Source: Blautia sp.
Lineage (GTDB): Bacteria; Bacillota; Clostridia; Lachnospirales; Lachnospiraceae
Reading direction: 5' to 3'
NCBI GenBank assembly: GCA_030841965.1
Contig: JAUUSJ010000090.1
Span: 1 to 16,770 of the forward strand
Length of the DNA stretch: 16,770 nucleotides
Below, one piece after another: positions 7,050 through 14,030 of the stretch (within the stretch, counting starts at the first letter, position 1; each line of letters opens with the position of its first letter). Both the position numbers and the translations under genes were made by a program. Below the pieces are notes generated by a model that saw only the letters and a list, made by a program, of their open reading frames with translations, was not told the origin of the DNA and made no database searches.

Positions 7050-7761
7050 ATATGACACTATATATAAAGACTTAAAACAAAAAATAGAATCAAATGAGTA
7101 TGCTTATCAAGAACTGCTTCCATCGGAAAATACCCTAGTCGGCTTATATGATTGCTCAAGAAACACGGTTCGTCGTGCTATTGCTAATCTCGTGTCCGAC
7201 GGCTATGTTCAGACAATGCAGGGAAAGGGAGTTAGAAATATCTATCGTCCTGTCGAACAGACCTCCTTTACAATTGGAGAAATTGAGAGTTTTCAAGAAT
7301 CTGCTCTGAGAAACGGACAGACCGCCAGAACAAAAGTGATTCTCTTTACCGAGATTACGATAGATGAAAAATTATCCGAACGCACAAGCTTCGCCGTCGG
7401 CAGTGAAGTGTATTATCTTCAGCGCCTCCACTATTTGGACGGAGTTCCATTAATTATCAATCATAACTATTTTCTAAAATCTGTGGCAAAAGGACTCACA
7501 AAGGAGATTGCCGAAAACTCAATCTATTATTATCTTGAAAAAGAGCTCGGCATATCCATTATAAACAGTAAACGAATTATGACTGTAGAAAAAGTGACAG
7601 AAATCGACGAAAAATACCTAAATCTCAAGATAGAAGAATATAACTGCATGGCAGTTGTCAGCAGCTATACCTATAATAGTGAAGGAATTATGTTCGAGTT
7701 CACTCAGTCTCGTCATAGACCAGATACCTTCTGCTTCCATGATAACGCAGTAAGAAAATAA
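7036..7761 (+). CDS. treR: GntR-family trehalose operon repressor TreR
   Basis: A 241-residue repressor. Residues about 1-70 are a GntR winged helix (YDTIYKDLKQKIESNEYAYQ, then LLPSENTLVGLYDCSRNTVRRAIANLVSDGYVQTMQGKG). Residues about 90-235 are a UTRA effector domain with TKEIAENSIYYYLEKELGIS and the terminal FTQSRHRPDTFCF, both close to Bacillus TreR, which senses trehalose 6-phosphate. It is divergent from treP-treC and is the natural ligand of the paired operators at 6110-6164. No in-frame upstream start exists (a TAA lies at 7024), so the ATG at 7036 is used although it lacks a clear ribosome binding site. The intergenic region has been enlarged to about 950 bp by repeat copy 3 and its tandem tail. 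Confidence 0.92.
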   Translation: MPKSKYDTIYKDLKQKIESNEYAYQELLPSENTLVGLYDCSRNTVRRAIANLVSDGYVQTMQGKGVRNIYRPVEQTSFTIGEIESFQESALRNGQTARTKVILFTEITIDEKLSERTSFAVGSEVYYLQRLHYLDGVPLIINHNYFLKSVAKGLTKEIAENSIYYYLEKELGISIINSKRIMTVEKVTEIDEKYLNLKIEEYNCMAVVSSYTYNSEGIMFEFTQSRHRPDTFCFHDNAVRK

Positions 7762-7818
7762 AAAATATAAATTGATATTATACTACTAACAAATTAAATT
7801 GGTATTTTTTATTTTTCT
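7753..7818 (+). terminator. AT-rich stem-loop at the end of treR
   Basis: AGAAAATAAAAAATA, covering the treR stop codon, can pair with TATTTTTTATTTTTCT (7803-7818) with one bulged base. The loop is about 35 nt. The 3' arm is itself a T-run, so it resembles an intrinsic terminator, but the stem is almost purely A-T and would be weak. Confidence 0.4.
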
Positions 7819-8078
7819 AAAACATTAAAAAGTTGGAAACTATTGATGTAATCTAGCCAAAAACAAAAATGTTATTGTATCAAATAGTTTGGAAATTGTG
7901 ATTATAATTTTTTACAGTATTCTGATTATTTTTATTTTCATTTTCCATTATAACTATAATTTATATCATATAAATACTTACAGCTCATTTTGATATTTTA
8001 ACATTTTCAACCGCAACTATAGCTATATTTTTTCTAGCTAAAACACTATAAAAACAGATAAAACAATTCTTATCTGTC
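7819..8078. other. AT-rich intergenic stretch with a hairpin next to repeat copy 4
   Basis: No gene seen. It contains TAGCTATATTTTTTCTAGCTA-type short palindromes and, at 8054-8077, a perfect 8-bp hairpin ACAGATAA / TTATCTGT with an 8-nt loop that ends two bases before the first base of repeat copy 4. None of these repeats elsewhere in the window. Confidence 0.5.
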
Positions 8079-8079
8079 A

Positions 8080-8290
8080 CCAATACACAGCCGAGAGAGC
8101 AAGGAGATATATGCCCCGAAAACGATAGAGAGTGGAGCGATTTTTCGATATACTTAGCTTTGCCGCTGGAGCACTGTTTGAGTGCCGTAGGCGCGAGTTT
8201 GCGGGAGGCGGCAAAAATCAGCGTATGTCGAAAAATCGTGGGAACGAACGTGTTTTCGGGACATATATCTCCTTGCTCTCTCGGCGTCTC
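8080..8290 (+). repeat. 211-nt structured dispersed repeat, copy 4 (complete)
   Basis: Runs from CCAATACACAGC to GCGTCTC. The outer stem is 24 perfect base pairs (8090-8113 with 8262-8285), extended by CCCGAAAAC / GTTTTCGGG after a single mismatch. The inner stem is of the CGATTTTTCG type and the apical hairpin is GTGCC-GTA-GGCGC (8182-8194). It lies between the convergent 3' ends of treR and glgB. Confidence 0.92.
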
Positions 8291-8350
8291 TCTCCCCTAA
8301 CAACATCCCCCCTTGCTCTCTCGGCGTCTCTCTCCCCTAACAACATCCCC
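8271..8350 (+). repeat. Exact 40-bp tandem duplication at the 3' end of repeat copy 4
   Basis: 8271-8310 and 8311-8350 are identical over all 40 bases (beginning CCTTGCTCTCTCGGCGTCTC). The unit includes the last 15 nt of the outer-stem 3' arm plus GCGTCTC, so two alternative 3' arms exist for the same 5' arm. A third, decayed start (CTTACTCTC) follows. Confidence 0.93.
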
Positions 8351-8377
8351 CTTACTCTCTTTAAACATTTCCTCCCT

Positions 8378-10201
8378 CTATTTCGTCACCTTAACAATCA
8401 CCTTTTCCTCTTTTTCTTCCTCCTCTTCCTTAAACTTCAGAGAAACCAAAACTCCTGAAAATGGAGCAATATTACAATTCAATGCATTTTTAGAAACCCA
8501 CGTAATCTCAAGGTCTTCCTTCGTAAATCCTCCAAATTTCCTCCAATCTGTATTTAAAATCGTCTTTGCCTCATCGATATTCGGCACTCGAATCGAATAA
8601 TTCACCTGCGTCGTCTCTCCAAAATTAAAGATTGCTGCGAGGCATTCATCCCCTCCTCTTCTTAGTATCGCATAGAGACATTTCTCCTCCTGATGACAGT
8701 CCAGCCACTCAAATCCGTCATCCTGGAAATCTCCCTCATACATCGCTGGATGTTCAAGATACGCTCTATTTAACTCCTTCATATATTGATGAAAGGCATC
8801 ATGCGCTGGATACTTTAAGATATCCCAATCCTGCTCTCTCTTCTCGTCCCACTCTCTAAGCTGTCCAAACTCATTTCCCATAAAATTAAGCTTCTTGCCT
8901 GGATGCGCCATCATATAGAGATACATCGCTCTCGCCTGAGGGAATTTATCCTCATAGTCGCCATTCATCTTTTGTAAAATCGTCGCCTTTCCATGCACAA
9001 CCTCGTCGTGAGAATATGGAAGCAAATAATGCTCATTTCTAAAATACATCATAGAAAATGTTAATTTATGATAATTCTCACTTCTATACTCTGGGTCCAT
9101 CTGGAAATAAGATAAGGTATCATGCATCCATCCCATATCCCATTTATAATCAAATCCAAGCCCGCCATACTCGACTCTCGCTGTAACCTTTGGATAATTG
9201 GTGGAATCCTCCGCAATTAAGATACAACCTGGATTTCTCTCTCGAAGTCCCTGATTCATTCCTCTAATAAAGTCAACTGCGTTTCCATTCACGCCGCGTC
9301 TTTCATCTCCCTGCCAATAAATAATACGGCTAATCGCATCCATACGAAGCCCGTCAAAATGGTACTCCCTCAGCCAATAGTTAGCGGAAGACTGCATAAA
9401 CGTTCTAACCTCACCTCTCGAGTAGATAAAATTACAACTTCCCCACTCGCTCACACCGACATCCTGATGTGGATACTCATAAAGGGCCGTTCCATCGTAA
9501 TTCGCCAATCCATAATCATCCACTGCAAAATGCACTGGCACGATATCCAAGATTGCACCAATCTCATTCTCATGTAGCTTATCAATCAAATACATAAGCT
9601 CCTTCGCCGTGCCGTAGCGACTTGTCGGAGCAAAGAATCCTGTATTTTGATATCCCCAACTCTCATCGCATGGATGCTCACTAAGAGGCAAAAACTCCAC
9701 ATAATTATATCCATTTTCCTTTAAATACGGAATCAGTAAATCTGCTATCTGGTCGTAGCTATACCACTCATCATCCTTTTTCTTCCAAGAACCCATATGC
9801 ATCTCATAGATATTGACTGGAGCGTTCATTCTGTCATTTCTCGTAGAAAGCCACTTCTCATCGTGAAATGTATACTCACTCAAATCCCTGATAATCGACT
9901 TATGGTCTGGGCGAAGCTCCATCCCAAATCCATATGGGTCACAGTGGTCTGTATATCCGCCATTTCTCGTATAAATACGATACTCATATTTATCTCCTGG
10001 CTTTGCTCCCTCCACGTATACCTCATAGAAATGCCCGTTATACACACGGTTCATCTCTATTTCCTGGTCCTCATAGAGCAGAACAATTCCCTCTGCACTC
10101 GGAGCAAAGGTACGAAAAACAGCTCCATCCTCCACCAAATGCGCACCTAAAAATTCATAAACATCAAAGCATCTCCCGACATAAAAATTATTCATATCCA
10201 T
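8378..10201 (-). CDS. glgB: 1,4-alpha-glucan (glycogen) branching enzyme
   Basis: A 607-residue cytoplasmic enzyme that cuts alpha-1,4 chains and rejoins them as alpha-1,6 branches in glycogen. An N-terminal CBM48-like beta domain spans about 15-105. The GH13 catalytic barrel follows: WGYQNTGFFAPTSRYG (about 182-197), DIVPVHFAVDDYGLANYDGT (region I), nucleophile Asp288 in DGLRMDA, acid/base Glu331 in IAEDS and Asp399 in YSHDEVVHGK. The GNEFGQLREWDE motif and a C-terminal beta domain complete it. It is shorter than the E. coli enzyme (about 730), lacking the extra N-terminal module. The extreme C-terminus is a short Glu/Lys-rich tail. The ATG at 10201 has AGGAGG 9 nt upstream. No other glycogen gene is adjacent, so it is a stand-alone glgB. 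Confidence 0.95.
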   Translation of the reverse strand: MDMNNFYVGRCFDVYEFLGAHLVEDGAVFRTFAPSAEGIVLLYEDQEIEMNRVYNGHFYEVYVEGAKPGDKYEYRIYTRNGGYTDHCDPYGFGMELRPDHKSIIRDLSEYTFHDEKWLSTRNDRMNAPVNIYEMHMGSWKKKDDEWYSYDQIADLLIPYLKENGYNYVEFLPLSEHPCDESWGYQNTGFFAPTSRYGTAKELMYLIDKLHENEIGAILDIVPVHFAVDDYGLANYDGTALYEYPHQDVGVSEWGSCNFIYSRGEVRTFMQSSANYWLREYHFDGLRMDAISRIIYWQGDERRGVNGNAVDFIRGMNQGLRERNPGCILIAEDSTNYPKVTARVEYGGLGFDYKWDMGWMHDTLSYFQMDPEYRSENYHKLTFSMMYFRNEHYLLPYSHDEVVHGKATILQKMNGDYEDKFPQARAMYLYMMAHPGKKLNFMGNEFGQLREWDEKREQDWDILKYPAHDAFHQYMKELNRAYLEHPAMYEGDFQDDGFEWLDCHQEEKCLYAILRRGGDECLAAIFNFGETTQVNYSIRVPNIDEAKTILNTDWRKFGGFTKEDLEITWVSKNALNCNIAPFSGVLVSLKFKEEEEEKEEKVIVKVTK

Positions 10202-10278
10202 AATAAAATTCCTCCTAAAATTATATATCTTCTAGTCAATCCAATAAATAAAAATTTCTCCATTTTTCTAATTGACTC

Positions 10279-10390
10279 ATGTCTATTATTTGAGTATAAT
10301 CATTGTAACAAAAGAACCTCCTAATTACTATCGTCAATTTTCGTCTTCCGTCAATTAATAGACATTTTTCAAAAATAGACTAATGATTAT
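10279..10390. promoter_or_regulatory. Repeated AATAGAC/AATGATTAT motifs between glgB and tetR (candidate operators)
   Basis: AATAGAC occurs three times in the divergent intergenic region: minus strand at 10281-10287, plus strand at 10357-10363 and 10374-10380. ATGTCTATTA (10279-10288) is the exact inverse of TAATAGACAT (10356-10365), and ATAATCATT (10297-10305) is the inverse of AATGATTAT (10382-10390). The adjacent TetR-family protein is the likely binder. Clear -35/-10 pairs could not be assigned. Confidence 0.4.
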
Positions 10391-10422
10391 GAAAAAATTA
10401 TGGAACAAAGGAGCTAATACTT

Positions 10423-10965
10423 ATGGACTTACGTCAAAAAAAGACAAAACGAAATATTAAAAACGCTTTTTTAAACCTTCGCATGAGAAAACCACTAGAA
10501 AAAATCACGGTGCGCGAATTAACAGAACAGGCGGAAATCAGCAAGGCTACTTTCTACCTGCATTATAAAGATATTTATGATTTATCAAACCAATTAGAAG
10601 AAGAGGTAATCCAAGATTTACTAAAAAACACGAGCAACCCAAATCTTATCTTAACAGACACCAAAAAATTCATGCTGGAATTTGTAAATCTATTTTACTC
10701 TCAAAAAAATATCATCGATATCCTGTTTTCTGGCACCCAAGCTTCCATCCTTCCGCAAAGCATCGAGAGGGAAATCAAAAACTACATATTTGAACTAAAA
10801 CCATCCTTAAAGGATAATGCCAAATTCAATATCTGGCTTACCTACCAGTTCTACGGAAGCTATTATGCCTACCTCGAAAACGGAAATATCTTTGGAATGA
10901 ACCAAGTCATCAAAGTCGTGGATGAAATTGCCGACACCTTCACAATAAATTTTGACGAAAACTAA
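10423..10965 (+). CDS. TetR/AcrR-family transcriptional regulator
   Basis: A 180-residue DNA-binding protein. Residues about 8-55 form the TetR HTH domain: KKTKRNIKNAFLNLRMRKPL, then ITVRELTEQAEISKATFYLHYKDIYDL with the characteristic KATFYLHYKD recognition helix. The remaining helical part, about 60-180, is the ligand-binding and dimer domain. It has no recognisable ligand signature, though the YSQKNIIDILF and FYGSYYAYLE segments resemble the C-terminal domain of DhaS-like TetR regulators. The start follows AAAGGAG at 9-nt spacing. It is divergent from glgB with a 221-bp gap containing repeated AATAGAC motifs, so it may control itself, glgB or both; this is inference from position only. It does not neighbour a transporter, the usual TetR target. 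Confidence 0.9.
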   Translation: MDLRQKKTKRNIKNAFLNLRMRKPLEKITVRELTEQAEISKATFYLHYKDIYDLSNQLEEEVIQDLLKNTSNPNLILTDTKKFMLEFVNLFYSQKNIIDILFSGTQASILPQSIEREIKNYIFELKPSLKDNAKFNIWLTYQFYGSYYAYLENGNIFGMNQVIKVVDEIADTFTINFDEN

Positions 10966-11084
10966 TTGACTTTCTCTACTAGCAAAAAATAAATACAAAA
11001 TTTAAGAAAGAGCTTAATCCAAAGAGACTGTATCAATTTACAAGAAGAAAACAAAACCACCTAATAAAATTTTATACTATTTTG
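10966..11084. other. Intergenic stretch after the TetR gene, nothing clear
   Basis: AT-rich and without a gene. The only hairpin is a weak TTAAG/CTTAA near 11003 with no T-run, so no terminator is called. Together with repeat copy 5 and the leader up to 11504 it makes a 539-bp non-coding gap. Confidence 0.4.
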
Positions 11085-11295
11085 CCAATACACAGCGAAG
11101 AGAGTTCGGCGATATGTCCTCCAAAAACGATAGAGAGTGGAGCGGTTTTTCGATATACTTAGCTTTGCCGCTGGAGCACTGTCTGAGCGCCAAAGGCGCG
11201 AGTTTGCGGGAAGCGGCAAAAATCAGCGTATGTCGAAAAACCGTGGGAACGAACGTGTTTTTGGAGGACATATCGCCGAACTCTCTTCGCGTCTC
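11085..11295 (+). repeat. 211-nt structured dispersed repeat, copy 5 (complete)
   Basis: Runs from CCAATACACAGC to GCGTCTC. It has the longest outer stem of the set: 34 perfect base pairs, 11095-11128 with 11257-11290. The inner stem is of the CGGTTTTTCG/CGAAAAACCG type and the apical hairpin is GCGCC-AAA-GGCGC (11187-11199). It lies between the TetR gene and the MraY-like gene. Confidence 0.93.
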
Positions 11296-11331
11296 TCCCC
11301 ACTACACCTCTTTGCGTCTCTCCCCACTCCC
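11289..11331 (+). repeat. 25-bp tandem array trailing repeat copy 5
   Basis: GCGTCTCTCCCCACT occurs at 11289 and again at 11314, a period of 25 bp. The first copy contains the 3' terminus of the element. Confidence 0.75.
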
Positions 11332-11364
11332 AAAAATTTCACTCTATCTTGTGAAAACTTATAA

Positions 11365-11393
11365 TTGCAGTATTCGTAATTGTCTGTTAAAAT
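11365..11393 (+). promoter_or_regulatory. Candidate promoter of the MraY-like gene
   Basis: TTGCAG (11365-11370), a 17-bp spacer, TAAAAT (11388-11393). Transcription would begin near 11400, about 105 nt before the MraY-like start codon and outside repeat copy 5. Confidence 0.55.
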
Positions 11394-11406
11394 ATACGAA
11401 GAGTAA

Positions 11407-11511
11407 ATGCAAAGGAGGATTAAAAAAAGAAACCTAAGAGCAAAACTTCATAAGCAAAAACATCTTGTGGATTCTGTGGACAGATTTCTTTTGAAAACAA
11501 AAATATGTTAG
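11407..11511 (+). CDS. Possible 34-residue basic leader peptide, overlapping the MraY-like start
   Basis: A frame opening with ATG at 11407 and ending TAG at 11509-11511, overlapping the ATG at 11505. It would encode a Lys/Arg-rich peptide (MQRRIKKRNLRAKLHKQKHL and 14 more residues). A stop overlapping the next start is typical of coupled genes. Against it, the ATG has only a poor upstream site and lies about 7 nt after the predicted transcription start. The one strong ribosome binding site nearby, AAAGGAGG (11411-11418), lies inside the frame with no ATG, GTG or TTG at usable distance. I do not recognise the peptide. It could be a real small gene, a leader that controls the transferase, or chance. 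Confidence 0.3.
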   Translation: MQRRIKKRNLRAKLHKQKHLVDSVDRFLLKTKIC

Positions 11512-12458
11512 TAAATTTTTTAGCGAATTACTTTGAAAACTTTCAGATTGCAATGATGGGCGTATTTTTTGCCTGGGTACTAACCTTAGTTCTATTAAAA
11601 TGTGAGTTTGGTTTTTTACCTCACGACCAGGGAAGAGCCTTTGCAATCAACGGAGAATTATCAAAAGGCAAGCTAAGAGGAGTCGGCATTATTATGGTAT
11701 TTAGTTACCTAGTGGCATCTGGACTCTTTGTGAGACTCACAAAAGAATACTTAATTTATGGTATTCTCTTATTTGCTACTATGTTAAGCGGATACTTAGA
11801 TGACGCAGCAGACACCCCTTGGAGTGATTATAAGAAGGGAGCCATCGACTTAATTATCTCTATTATGGCTCTTATCACATTTGTCTTAAAAAACTCCACA
11901 ACTATTTATATTTTTACTTATGCCATTGATATTCCAAAACCAATCTTTGTTATTTTAGGAATCATTTTAATCTGGGTAAGTATTAATGTAACGAACTGTT
12001 CCGACGGTGTCGACGGTCTCTGTGCGACACTCTGTATCATTACCATGTTCTCATTTGGATATATTTTCTTTGACGAACTTGGAAGCTATGCAAATTATAG
12101 TTTTATTTTTATCGGTGTATTACTCGCCTACCTTTATTTTAACTCATCTCCAAGCTCCATGCTGATGGGTGATGCGGGCTCTCGAGCACTCGGATTTTTT
12201 ATTGCGATTTTAGCATTAAAATCTGGACATCCATTTAGTTTTATTCCACTTGCAATCGTATTGATTATTGACGGTGGAGCCGGTCTTGTAAAAATTTTCT
12301 TACTTCGATTTTTCAAGATTAAGGTGCTGACCAATACGAGAACTCCTATCCACGACGATAAGAGAAAGAATAAGGGATGGTCCGATACACAAGTAGTATT
12401 TCGATTTATGATTATTCAAACAGCTGTATCCGTACTATTTAGTGCATTTATCCAATAG
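11505..12458 (+). CDS. MraY/WecA-like polyprenyl-phosphate phosphosugar transferase (GT4)
   Basis: A 317-residue polytopic membrane protein of the family that moves a UDP-linked phosphosugar onto undecaprenyl phosphate, the first membrane step of peptidoglycan or wall-polymer synthesis. Family motifs are present in order: GYLDDAADTPW (Asp99-Asp100), NCSDGVDGLC (about 164-172), MGDAGSRALG (about 221-230), and a cytoplasmic loop near the C-terminus. About ten hydrophobic segments are visible. The order and spacing fit MraY best, and the end TPIHDDKRKNKGW then QVVFRFMIIQ resembles MraY's PLHHHFE-KGW-E-QVV-RF. However, the histidine triad is reduced to His283-Asp-Asp, so either a lineage-specific MraY or a paralog is possible. 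It is not in a dcw cluster. It has only a weak ribosome binding site. Confidence 0.8.
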   Translation: MLVNFLANYFENFQIAMMGVFFAWVLTLVLLKCEFGFLPHDQGRAFAINGELSKGKLRGVGIIMVFSYLVASGLFVRLTKEYLIYGILLFATMLSGYLDDAADTPWSDYKKGAIDLIISIMALITFVLKNSTTIYIFTYAIDIPKPIFVILGIILIWVSINVTNCSDGVDGLCATLCIITMFSFGYIFFDELGSYANYSFIFIGVLLAYLYFNSSPSSMLMGDAGSRALGFFIAILALKSGHPFSFIPLAIVLIIDGGAGLVKIFLLRFFKIKVLTNTRTPIHDDKRKNKGWSDTQVVFRFMIIQTAVSVLFSAFIQ

Positions 12459-12515
12459 CTTAAAACGAAAGACATGAAAGCGGGTTGCTTCGCATACTGC
12501 TCCTGCAATCATAAT

Positions 12516-12569
12516 AAAAGAGGATGAGGCTATCGAAAATTTATTTTCCGATAACTCCATCCTCTTTTT
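12516..12569. terminator. Bidirectional intrinsic terminator
   Basis: AAAAGAGGATG (12516-12526) pairs exactly with CATCCTCTTTT, extended inward by G.U and A-T pairs through CTATCGAAAAT and TTTTCCGATA. A T-run follows on each strand. It lies between the convergent ends of the MraY-like and MATE genes and can serve both. It is the only classical terminator in the window. Confidence 0.88.
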
Positions 12570-12644
12570 AAATGCTTGCATTCTGTCAACTAATAATTGA
12601 TAAATACAGTTTTTATCCCTATTTGACAAGAAAAACTAACTTTT

Positions 12645-13997
12645 TTACGAAAGCTTTCGATACTGCCTATAAAATAACGTCGCCGTTGTCGCCACTGCGA
12701 TAAAATCCGCCACTGGCTCCGCCAAAAAGACTGCCATAACTTTATTCTCGAAAAAGCAAGGCAAAATATAAATAAGTGGAATCAATAATATAATCTTACG
12801 AAGACATGCCAAAAATAGCGATGTCTTTGCATTTCCAAGAGCGATAAATGTCTGCTGACATGCAATCTGTATTCCCAAAATCATAGCGAGCGCCATATAA
12901 ATATGAACCGCCCATTTTGTAAATTCTACCAATTCCGTATCATTTGTGAAAATCTTAATAAAGACTTCTGGTGCAAACATACAGACGAGCCAGATACATG
13001 TCGTAAAAATCATACAAGATAAGAGTAATAACCGAAATGTCTGTTTGACACGGTCAATCTTTTTCGCACCAAAATTAAATCCGACAATCGGCTGTGCCCC
13101 CTGAGTGAGTCCCTGAATAGGAAGCATAGAAAACTGCATAATGCTTGACAAAATTGTCATCGCACCGACTGCCACATCTCCTCCATATTTTAGGAGGCTT
13201 GTATTAAAGCAGATATTTAAAATACTCTCTGTAAACTGCATAATAAACGGAGATACTCCAAGTGCAATACAAGGGAAAATTATCTTTCTCTCAAGACGCA
13301 TATTTTTCCTCTTTAGGAGAAGTGTTGTCTTATCACTCATCAAAAACTTCAAAATCCATATACAAGATACACCCTGAGATAAAATTGTGGCGAACGCTGC
13401 ACCGCGAACTCCCATATGAAATCCAAAAATAAAAATAGGGTCTAAGATAATATTACAGACAGCTCCAATCACTACCGTGAGCATACCTGTTTTTGCGAAC
13501 CCCTGGGCGTTAATAAAGGCATTCAAGCCAAGCGCTAGCTGAACAAAAATCGTTCCAAGGGAATAAATCTGGATATAATCCCATGCGTAGGGGATTGTAT
13601 TTTCACTCGCTCCAAAGAGCATTAAAATATCTCTTCCAAAAAACTGAACAATCACAGTTAATATAATTGCTGTAATAATCAACATCGACGTACAGTTTCC
13701 CAAAATCCGCTCCGCCTCGTCTTTTTTTCCCTTTCCCATCATAATCGATGCTCTCGGCGAACCACCCATGCTTACGAGGGCAGCAAAAGCCGAGATACAC
13801 ATAATAACCGGCATTGTAACTCCCACTCCAGTCAGAGCAGCCCCGCCTACGTCCTTAATATGTCCGATATACATTCGGTCGACCATATTATAAAGCAAGT
13901 TAATAAGCTGTGCTAAAATGGCTGGAAGGGCTAGCTTAAACAATAGCCCACTAATTTTGTCATTTCCCAAATCGGCTTCTTTTGTTTCTTTTTTCAC
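12645..13997 (-). CDS. MATE-family multidrug/Na+ antiporter
   Basis: A 450-residue membrane protein with twelve expected helices in two homologous six-helix halves. Clear MATE features are LALPAILAQLINLLYNMVDR near the N-terminus, the ALTGVGVTMPV loop, GLNAFINAQGFAKTGMLTVV followed by NIILDPIFIFGF in the first half, and QGLTQGAQPIVGFNFGAKK in the second. The IGHIKD and PIVGFNFGA motifs place it with MepA-like Firmicute MATE pumps, which expel cationic drugs using Na+ or H+ gradients; the actual substrate is unknown. The start is either GTG at 13997, better spaced from the GTGAG site, or TTG at 14000. It lies 33 bp downstream of the COG2426-type export gene and is probably cotranscribed with it. 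Confidence 0.92.
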   Translation of the reverse strand: MKKETKEADLGNDKISGLLFKLALPAILAQLINLLYNMVDRMYIGHIKDVGGAALTGVGVTMPVIMCISAFAALVSMGGSPRASIMMGKGKKDEAERILGNCTSMLIITAIILTVIVQFFGRDILMLFGASENTIPYAWDYIQIYSLGTIFVQLALGLNAFINAQGFAKTGMLTVVIGAVCNIILDPIFIFGFHMGVRGAAFATILSQGVSCIWILKFLMSDKTTLLLKRKNMRLERKIIFPCIALGVSPFIMQFTESILNICFNTSLLKYGGDVAVGAMTILSSIMQFSMLPIQGLTQGAQPIVGFNFGAKKIDRVKQTFRLLLLSCMIFTTCIWLVCMFAPEVFIKIFTNDTELVEFTKWAVHIYMALAMILGIQIACQQTFIALGNAKTSLFLACLRKIILLIPLIYILPCFFENKVMAVFLAEPVADFIAVATTATLFYRQYRKLS

Positions 13998-14030
13998 CAA
14001 ACTCTCACTTCTTTCTATCTCTTTGGAATT

